This document shows positions 56,262 to 64,000 of a DNA stretch of 64,000 bases, in pieces. Source of the stretch: Salvia splendens (lineage: Eukaryota > Streptophyta > Magnoliopsida > Lamiales > Lamiaceae); assembly GCF_004379255.2 (NCBI RefSeq), contig NC_056040.1, positions 27,060,852-27,124,851 of the forward strand, given 5' to 3'. The notes beneath the pieces were generated by a model. It ran no database searches. It had not been told where the DNA came from and was given only the letters and a program-made list of their open reading frames with translations. Positions within the stretch are counted from its first letter, which is position 1, and the number at the start of each line of letters is the position of its first letter. The translations under genes were made by a program, and so were the position numbers.

Positions 56262-57527
56262 TGGTGGAGCGGTGATTACGCGTGATCAAGTTATATGGAA
56301 AAATAACCGACCGAGTGGATCAGTTAGCAAATGTCGTTGCCACTTGATCAAGGCGCTTATCTATCTCACAAAAATATTTATAACTCCCTAACATGCATCC
56401 TACCTCTAACAACAAGCGGCAAGTACAGGGTCGATCCCACAAAGAAACTTGTGCGTTGAGTGTGTGTTTAGTGAACAGGGTTCGGCTGCTGCCACGCTTT
56501 AAGTTGGGAGTTTTAAACAACTGGATTAAACTAGGCGGAATATAAACTAACTACTGCAAGTAAGCGGCAAACTGGAATAAAAGATTTAACTACCTAAACA
56601 TGCTACGAATCTACGAAACACTTTTCCATTCAACATAATGAAAGTTCAACACTGGATCTGAGATTTTTTTTAAAGATAAAGATTAAATTAGAACAGTAGA
56701 CGAAAATTACGAAAACAAATAACTTTGAGATTTAACTCAAAACAGAATTGTGAAGAAGCGGAATACAAAACAAGAACGTTTCTTTGACTACGCAACAAAA
56801 CGAAATTAAGCTAAGCAACTAGATCTAGAGTATGAGAAAGCGAATAAGGCCGAGAGATCCTCGGTCGAAAACTTGAGACGGCACCGAACAGATCTGGGTT
56901 TCTTTGTCTCTCCCTTCGGTCGCTCTCCTTTTAACTGACCATTTCTACTCTCTAACCTAGGCTATTTTGGAACTTGGAAACATGAACAAGAGGAAACTAA
57001 AACTAAAAAGGGAGAAGAAGCTCTCCACTATGGCGTTGCGTCCTCCATTTATAGGCTCTTCACAACAACCTGTAGCTATGATAACAACTTTGACAGCGAA
57101 TATTCATCCTTGCTGGGATTGCGCGCCTCATCTGCTGATACGTGTCCTCCTTCTAGAATGCAGCGATCTTTCAATAACTGAGTGAGGATTCACCTTCGTC
57201 CTTGCGCTTCTTATCCATCGATACGTGTCCCCTTTTCTGTTTCACAGCTGTAGCCCTTGATAACTGATTGAGGATCGCTTTCCAGCGCATCGGCCATACG
57301 TGTCCTCCTTCTAGAATGTAGTGGTCCCCCGGCTAACTGCTTGATCACCACCTTGATCAACCCACATGATTTTGGCCTTTTTCGCCTTCTGCGCTAGCAT
57401 GATCAGCTTGGCCTTGCTGCCTTTGGTCAAGCGGCATTCCTGCACAATTAACACTCGCTTTGCGCGATAAACTGATCAAGTAGCCTACATTTTACCCCTA
57501 AACCGATGCATGAAATAGGCCTTATCA
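56262..57527 (-). repeat. 3' LTR of the second gypsy element
   Basis: Similar to the LTRs of the first element over most of its length (ATCAAGTTATATGG, TCAGTTAGCAAATGTCG, ACCGATGCATGAAAT) but clearly diverged. The right end is CTTATCA at 57527. The left end is taken as TGGTGGAGCGG at 56262; TGGAGCGG at 56265 is an alternative. Confidence 0.75.
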
Positions 57528-59190
57528 AATTGCTCACACTTAAAACATACTTATCCTCAAGTATAAAGAAAAAGAAAAGAAAAAGAAAAGAAAAAGAGAA
57601 TAAGGCAAATTTCAGGCATGGTTTACTCGTTTCAAGAAAGTGAAAGAAGACGAAAAAAACACAAGATTCAAAACAAAGACACATATTCACGTAGATGCAT
57701 AAAACCGAATAAACTTCCAACTATCATACCCGAGGTTGAGGTCAATCCATTTGCCAGCAGCTTATGTTTCCTCCCTTTCGCGTTCACTTGATCAAGGTGT
57801 CAGTTGGTCAAGATTGCTCAATTTAAACCAACTATTGGATTTACTCAGTCACTCATTTCTCACCAGAGATGTTAGGACTGTTCACTCAGTAATTGCTACA
57901 CATTTAATACCTCGAATCAGACTGCACAAGATAGTTCCTTAAGGTCGTTGTTTCGGTAGTAATGGGGCTTAGGGGAGTAACGTGTTAGGGTAGGGTCCTA
58001 GGGGTTCTAAGTTAAAAACCTTTTAAAATATAAACTAGAAAAAGAAAAAGAAAAGCTCATGAGTCAAGAGACCAAGATTTGAACAATTTTACTGGATCAA
58101 GCGGGGTTTCCTTCTTGCCACTTGACAACTCCCTTGGTCAAGCTATGACCTTGCTTCTAATTTTCTTGCTTATTCTTAACTATTGACTTACTGGGTCAGG
58201 TTACAATTTAATCCTGCCCATTTTCAACTCTTTCTCAACTTTTTTCAACATAATTTTTTTTGAATTGAACTGATCAACCTAACCTTTTATTTTTGATCAA
58301 CTCGGCTAATTGACTTGATCAACCTAGCTACCTATTTATTTCGGTCCTTCTATCGCTACCCCTTTTCTTTGTTGAAATAATTCTCTCGGCCCCTTTTTCT
58401 CATGTGTTCATAAAAATGTAAAAAATTAGTTTTAAAGCTTCAAAAGATGGGTAAAAGTGTATACGACTCAATTTGGTTTACTAAGGGGTGCCTTGTTTGA
58501 TGAGGAGGGTTCGTGAAACGAAAGAAAAAAAAGGCTCAAATGGCTAAGTCCTAATGCCTTTAGTCCTTACTACTTGTGCAATTTTCATCTAAATATCAAA
58601 AAGCAGCCTCTCGTATTTTTTTTTGTAAAAATAGTAGAAAGTGTTCTATTTTGGCTTATAACTCACATTTTAGAGAGGCTTCACAGAAGGTTTTAAAAAT
58701 GAGCATTTCCATCATACTTACATCATTCAAACTGATCAAGTTAAGCAATCAAGTTTCCACATGTAAACATACTGACTCCTTTTTCTAACTCTTTCTCAAG
58801 CATTCATATCTTTCATTTACCCAATTCCATACATACTGTCCTAATTAATTCTATCAGTTGTTTATTATTTTTTCTCTTTTTTAAACCGACATGTGTGATT
58901 TCAAATGGACTAACCCCCCCTCCCACTGCATATTGGCTCGCCCTCGAGCATCTTGACGCAGTGGAAAAAGGGTTAGGCAACGGCACAGGCATAACAAAAA
59001 TCAAGGAAACTTCTCATACTTAGACCAGACACTAGGATAAGTGGGAGATAGTGCCAAAATAAAAAAATATGCCAAAACAAGGAAAAACAAGAATAATCCA
59101 GAAACACGAAGTCAAGAACAACAAATCCATAAACTTCTCACACTTAGACCAAGGACTGGGCTAAGTGTGAAACGAATGAAAACATAGAAT
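57528..59190. other. Noncoding region of the second gypsy element
   Basis: Matches 33283-34955 of the first element in landmark order. It contains a (AAGAAA)-type purine run near 57570-57600. No ORF supported. Confidence 0.65.
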
Positions 59191-61587
59191 TTACAGACCC
59201 AAAAAAATAACAGAAATTGTTTGGAATTGAATCGAGTTGGGTAAAGATGGTATACTAGTGTCTCCTAGATGGCGAGCAGCGTGGGTAGAGGTGGGCTTAG
59301 TGGGAGCAGAGGTACGCCTTGTGGGGTCAGGGGCATGCCTTCCCGGAGGTGAGCGTGTGGAGGGAGGTGGTGGGTGCCTAGTGCTTGGCTGGCGTGCTAG
59401 GGCACTCTCTGGATCACGAACTGCCTCAAGCAGCCTCTCCATCACAGTCCCAATCTGGTTCATTTGCACCAGATGTGCATGAGAATTTTCCACCAGCTGC
59501 GCCATCATTTGCTCCATGCGCAGCTTCCATCCGTTATCCCTTTGGGCAGCCTCCTTAGTCTGCTCTACCCTCGGCGTGGGCATTATTGCCAGCTAGGCCC
59601 CTTGGTGTTTGCTCGGGCTGGCTAGGCGATCAGCTTGCCTCTGCCTTCCATCCAGTTGGCCCCTTGATTGTTCCCTTTGGCCAGTTTTGTAGAAGCAAAA
59701 TCCCCCCTGTTGCGCCTTCTCCAGTACCTGTATTCTGAAAAAGTAATCAAGGTGAAACGGTTCAGGGTGAGGGCAATGGAGGGGGCGTCTAACACTCTCC
59801 TGATTCTCCAGAATCTAATTCCTCTTCATGTAAGCTCCCAGGAGGTGACAGATGTTCAAGTGGTGAGCCGGTCGGGTAGCGATTTGATTGATAGAATAAG
59901 CCAGCCAGAAGCCCAAGTGGACTTTCCTCTGTTCCTTCATGCACCACATGAAATAGAGCTCAGCCAGAGTGATCAAGGCTGTGGTTTTGGCTTGACCCAG
60001 GAGGTTGTAGCTGAGGTATACTTGGGCTAGGCGGAGAGCAGGGTCCGTAATATGATTACCCCTGGACTCAGAGGCCTTGAATGCTGGAGCACTTTCGTGG
60101 CTGTGGGCTTTCCAGACAGCTTGTTGATTAAAGTCAGCCTTTTTGTTCGGGAGGCCTATATCTCGCCCGAACCACTCTCCATGTGCTACCTGGCTGTTTG
60201 TATAGAGCCCCATTCGGATGGAAAACTCATTTAAGCTCATGTGCTGCTGGCGGCCAAACACTCTGAACCTGACGCTCCTGGCGTCAAGGTCGACCTTCCC
60301 ACTAAACCGAAAGGAGGTGAAAAACTCCAAAAGCTACTCAAAGCCAATCCCGGTTATGTACTCTGTAAACTTCTCCTGAACTTTTATCTTCTCTATGGCA
60401 GGTTGGTGGAGCTTCTTCCCTGATTTCAGCCTCTTTTGCTTAGTCACCTCTGGTTGACCTCCTCCTGTCATTTTGGATTATCAAACTTTAGCATCCGCTT
60501 GAGGAAATCTGCGGTCAGAACCACAAACTTTTTGGAGTAGTCAACAATAGGGGCGGGCTCAGGCCTCCCCATGCTTCTTCTGGAAGTCCGGGTCCAGCGT
60601 AGCTCACGTTCCCCGGTCTCGCTGCCTTCATCATCGTCACGCGGCAGAGGGGCAGCTGGTTAGTCGGGGTCCCTAATGACTATCCCCTAGTGGGCAGGGC
60701 GTGTTCTCTTCAGGGGTGGCTAGGCTAGCTCTTTCCCCTTTCTCTTCTTCTCCGTCCTGGCGTGGCTTTCCTCTACAATCTCTTCCTCATCAATCAGGCG
60801 CCTCATACGGCGCGGCCGTTGAAGTAGCTCATCCTCCTCCCTCTCGGAGTATGGCTCATCATCTATCGTCCGCAGGAGGTTCCAGTCGACCACCTGCTCT
60901 GAAGTAGTACATCACTGGGAAGGGGCTGCCGGACCTCCATGTCGTCCTCAATCTCCACCACCTCAATCGGTTGTAGCTCGTGGAAGTGGGCGGAGTTGGA
61001 GCCTCCGCCACTCGGGGGTGACGGGATATCTCCGGCACGGGCACCTTCTTCCTGTCTGGGACTAGCTCTACCGGTATCCTCAACTTCCAGCTCGATTTCC
61101 GGCTCCTCCAGCCTCGGGGCGAAACGAGCGACAGACTGCTCAATAGCCTCCCCTTTCAACATATCGTTTGGGTCCTCCACCACTACCGTCGCTTCACTAC
61201 AGTGGTCCAGCAGCTCCATTGGGTCGGATACGGGATTTAGAGATTTGGAAGGAGGAGACGGACTTTGTGTTTTGGGTGGAGAGGATGGTGGAATTTGTGG
61301 TTCAGAAATCGGAGCGAGATTTCTAGATCTGGGAAATCCTAGGTTAGCTCTGAGATGGGCGAAGGCTGTCGCGGCGTCCGTCCCTATGGGTAACTGTCGA
61401 GGAGCCTCTCTAGTTGCTCCGATAACCTTGGATCTACTGTGGGGAGTGAGGGAGATGGAGCGGCGATGCTAGGGTTTGCAACCGGCGCCGCCGAGGATGG
61501 AACGGAAGTTTGCCGCCCATTGCTTCTTGTACCGAGAGCGACGTCCCTTGAGGATGTAGCTTTCTCGCTTGCTTCGGTGTTCTTCAT
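59191..61587 (-). pseudogene. Third (env-position) ORF of the second gypsy element, frameshifted
   Basis: Reading order: an N-terminal Ser/Ala/Pro-rich part from 61587 (MKNTEASEKATSSRDVAL), an acidic part (61219-60859), then a break, the conserved domain 60330-59815 (RVFGRQQHMSLNEFSIRMGL, EWFGRDIGLP, KASESRGNHITDPAL, LAELYFMWCMKEQRK), and a C-terminal part 59583-59191 with RMEQMMAQLVENSHAH and a Pro/Ser-rich tail. The conserved domain matches that of the first element. No signal peptide or transmembrane segment typical of an envelope was seen; function unknown. Confidence 0.75.
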
Positions 61588-61987
61588 TTTACTGGTATTT
61601 GTGGAATTTTTGTGTGAAAAATGGTGGCGATTTGGCTAGGGTTCCTGCGAATTTGAGGGAAATATTGAGAGAGAAAACAAATAAGTACTATTAGCGGTTA
61701 GGAAAAATGAAGGACGTTTCAGAAAACTCCCTTTAATTTGAAAAAAGTGACTGTTGGCGTCCCTGCGACGCTTAAAGTACTAGGCGCGCCTTTTCAGAAT
61801 AGCTGGCTTCCTCAATACGCTTCGCCTTCAAATGCGACTTTTCAACGCTTGGGCCCGCCTTTTCAGTTCCCTGCCTTGATGAAGCCAACAACATTAGACC
61901 ATCAATTAAATCCAGAATCCAACTGATCAAGCGGACAACTAATTCAAGATGAATACTCAAATAATAACCACTTGATCAGTTTAACCT

Positions 61988-62040
61988 TGTTTTTAGATTT
62001 ATATATATATATATATATATATATTTATTTATTTATTATC
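61988..62040. repeat. (TA)n and TTTA-type simple repeat
   Basis: A TA dinucleotide run (about 62000-62024) followed by TTTATTTATTTATT, in the spacer between integrase and the third ORF of the second gypsy element. Confidence 0.9.
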
Positions 62041-62209
62041 TTTTGTTGTTTAAAATTAATAATCAGAAAAAAAGTAATTACACTAAGCTACCAAGGAGTT
62101 GACTGAGTGCCCTTAGGATGTCACTTGATCAGTTTGATAGTTTAGAAATCATCAGTTGCTCGATCAAGCAGACTACCCAAGAGTACCCAGTTAATCCTTC
62201 TACCTGCTA

Positions 62210-64000
62210 TCACTGGAGAGATTTAGGCATGAACAGTGGAATTTCTTCCACCACGCACACCTCGGTTCCATCCCTATAGGGCTTCACTCTATGGCCATTC
62301 ACCAAGAAGGAAGACGAGTCAGAGTCGCTTCCTTGGAGTTTGATTGCTCCATTTGCTCGTATGGCGATGATGGTATAGGGGCCTGTCCACCTTCACCTCA
62401 GCTTCCCTGGCATCAGTTTCAGTCTCGACTGGAATAGTAGCACCTTGTGTCCTGCCTTGAGCTCCTTCTTTCTGAGGTTTTTGTCATGCCACATCTTCGT
62501 TCTTTCTTTATACCACATGGCAGTGTCATACGCGTCGAGGCGGAGCTCTTCAAGCTCCTGCAGCTGCAACTTCCTCTCCTCAGTGCAGGCCTCGGCGTTA
62601 AGATTCATCTCTTTGATAGCCCAGAAGGCTTGATGCTCAATTCCCACAGGTAAATGACACATCTTCCCGAATACCAGACGGTAAGGGGACATCCCCATCG
62701 GCGTTTTGAAGGCAGTCCTGTATGCCTAAAGCGCGTCCTCTAGTCGGCGACTCCAGTCCTTTCGCGTTGGGTTTACTGTTTTCTCCTGGATTGCCTTGAT
62801 CTCTCAGTTGGACACTTTAGCTTGGCCATTCGTCTGGGGGTGGTAGGGTGTGGACAGTTGGTGGTGGACTCCATATTTCTTCATCAAGGCTTCTATGGTT
62901 CGGTTGACGAAGTGAGTGCCTTGATTGGAGATGACTGCCCGCGGTACTCCATACCGGGTAAAGATATTAGACCTTAAGAACTTGGCCACCTCCTTGGACT
63001 CACAAGTGATTGTTGCCTTCGCTTCAATCCACTTGGACACATAGTCCACCGCTACTAGAATATATAAGTTTCCTTCAGATGATGGGAACGGTCCTATGAA
63101 ATCCATCCCCCAGACGTCGAAAATCTCGCACACTATCACTAGGACTTGCGACATTTCATCCTTTGTTGAGATTCCTCCCATCAATTAGCATCGGGGGCAC
63201 ATCCTGCAGAACTCATATGCGTCCTTATGGATGGAGGGCCAGTAAAACCCACTATCAAGTACTTTCCTCGCTGTCTTCTTCGGACCGAAATGACTGCCAC
63301 ATGCTAGTGTGTGGCAGTGGACCAATACATCCTCTTGTTCCCACTCAGGTATACAGCGGCGGATGACTTGATCAGCTCCCATCTTCCACAAATAAGATCA
63401 TCCTAGTAGAAGTAGCGGGAGTCGCTCTTGAGTTTCTGCTTTTGCGCTCTTGTGACCTCATCATTTCTGGGTAGTTCGCCCGTCACCAAATAATTGGCCA
63501 AGTCAGCAAACCATGGCTCCCTCTGCCCGTGGATTTCTTTCCTTTGGTCAGCTTGATTTACCTTCTCAGCGTGGGTGATTGACTGAAGGCTGGACTTCGA
63601 CATGATCAGGTACAATGCTCTTCGGGGAATGCGTCAGGGATGGCTTCCCCATTATCCTCTTGCATGATTCGGCTTAGGTGATCAGCCACTCTATTCTCAC
63701 TGCCCTTCTTTTCGACTGCCTCCCAGTGAAACTCTTGTAGCAGGAGTACCCACTTGATCAAGCGCGGCTTCGACTCTTTCTTCGCCAGAAGGTATTTGAT
63801 CGCTGCGTGATCGGTGTAGACAATCACTTTCGAGCCCAGCAGGTAGGGTCTGAATTTCTCGAATGCATAGACTACTGACAACATCTCCTTCTCTGTCGTA
63901 TTGTAATTCTTCTGCGCTTGATTGAGAGTCTTTGAAGCGTAGAAGATAACATAGCTTTTCCCATCGATCTTTTGACCCAAGACTGCCCCTACTTCATAGT
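62210..64000 (-). pseudogene. gypsy pol of the second element: RNase H and integrase, frameshifted, incomplete
   Basis: RNase H runs from the window edge to 63606 ([39 protein letters not shown]). Integrase follows in several frames: CHTLACGSHFGPKKT and YEFCRMCPRC (63391-63185), [33 protein letters not shown] and NGQAKVSN (63184-62804), and the C-terminal part (62698-62210) with [14 protein letters not shown]. Here the third catalytic glutamate position reads Lys (NGQAKVSN against NGQAEVSN in the first element), and the second aspartate motif reads SNQGTHF against PDQGTHF, so the DDE set looks lost. Frame breaks exclude a working integrase. Confidence 0.88.

Larger units (their letters stand above)
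56262..64000 (-). mobile_element. Second Athila-like Ty3/gypsy retrotransposon, truncated by the window edge
   Basis: Same family and orientation as the element at 32098-44365: 3' LTR (56262-57527), the matching noncoding region, the third ORF (59191-61587), integrase and RNase H (62210-64000). Reverse transcriptase, gag and the 5' LTR lie beyond position 64000. It keeps the upstream half of the third ORF that the first element has lost, and its RNase H has the normal YTDHAA. Several frameshifts show it is also defective. Target duplication cannot be checked. Confidence 0.9.

Noticed and set aside
1..64000. tRNA, rRNA or organelle-derived segments
   Set aside because: No cloverleaf-like tRNA gene, rRNA motif or plastid/mitochondrial gene was recognised by eye; a dedicated search could still find short ones.

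Overview
This is nuclear DNA of a flowering plant. The evidence is split genes with GT-AG introns, plant-type protein families (an XTH cell-wall enzyme, a plant receptor-like kinase, a plant DUF1767/TDRD3-like protein) and plant transposon classes (PIF/Harbinger, Stowaway MITEs, Athila-like Ty3/gypsy, Ty1/copia, LINE). A eudicot is most likely; an asterid such as a member of the Lamiales is only a guess. From memory, the acyl-protein thioesterase, the At5g20050-like kinase and the DUF1767 protein all have their Arabidopsis counterparts in one short stretch of chromosome 5 (At5g19950-At5g20060), so the left half probably keeps an ancestral gene neighbourhood that transposons have pushed apart.

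Host genes, left to right: the last four exons of an acyl-protein thioesterase (+, 1694-2637); an intact single-exon receptor-like kinase (+, 12626-13981); a 15-exon 2OG-Fe(II) oxygenase-like gene that is visibly broken (-, 14464-20134); a six-exon DUF1767/TDRD3-like gene with an RG-rich tail (-, 24747-28437); and a three-exon xyloglucan endotransglucosylase/hydrolase (+, 51171-52383). Some exon-like units of an unknown gene lie at 53768-54748 (-).

Transposons fill the rest. 3.2-31.6 kb is a Harbinger-rich zone: elements at 3213-5127, 5927-7758, 9357-9975, 10387-12453, 22249-23274 and 29464-31618, plus a MITE at 46745-47129. Most have a 3-bp TTA/TAA target duplication. One (10387-12453) carries an uninterrupted 416-aa DDE transposase and ends about 170 bp upstream of the receptor kinase start codon; the others are broken or internally deleted. 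Each copy carries its own GC-rich subterminal repeat motif. Nesting is common: Stowaway inside Stowaway (8.4-8.8 kb), Harbinger inside a foldback element (9.0-10.1 kb), and a Stowaway containing a Harbinger derivative containing a solo copia-type LTR (29.4-31.8 kb).

The right half is dominated by two related Athila-like Ty3/gypsy retrotransposons on the minus strand. The first (32098-44365) is complete from LTR to LTR, with a CTCAC target duplication, a primer-binding site, degenerate gag and pol, and a third env-position ORF whose upstream part has been replaced by a 0.63-kb copy of its own pol. The second starts at 56262 and runs off the right edge. A copia reverse-transcriptase relic, a LINE 3' fragment and several Stowaway MITEs lie between and around them.

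I found no rRNA, tRNA or CRISPR array, and no clearly new defence or metabolic system. The strongest leads are the element-specific subterminal arrays of the Harbinger copies, the short in-frame transposase C-terminal ORF in a deletion derivative, and the chimeric gypsy element.
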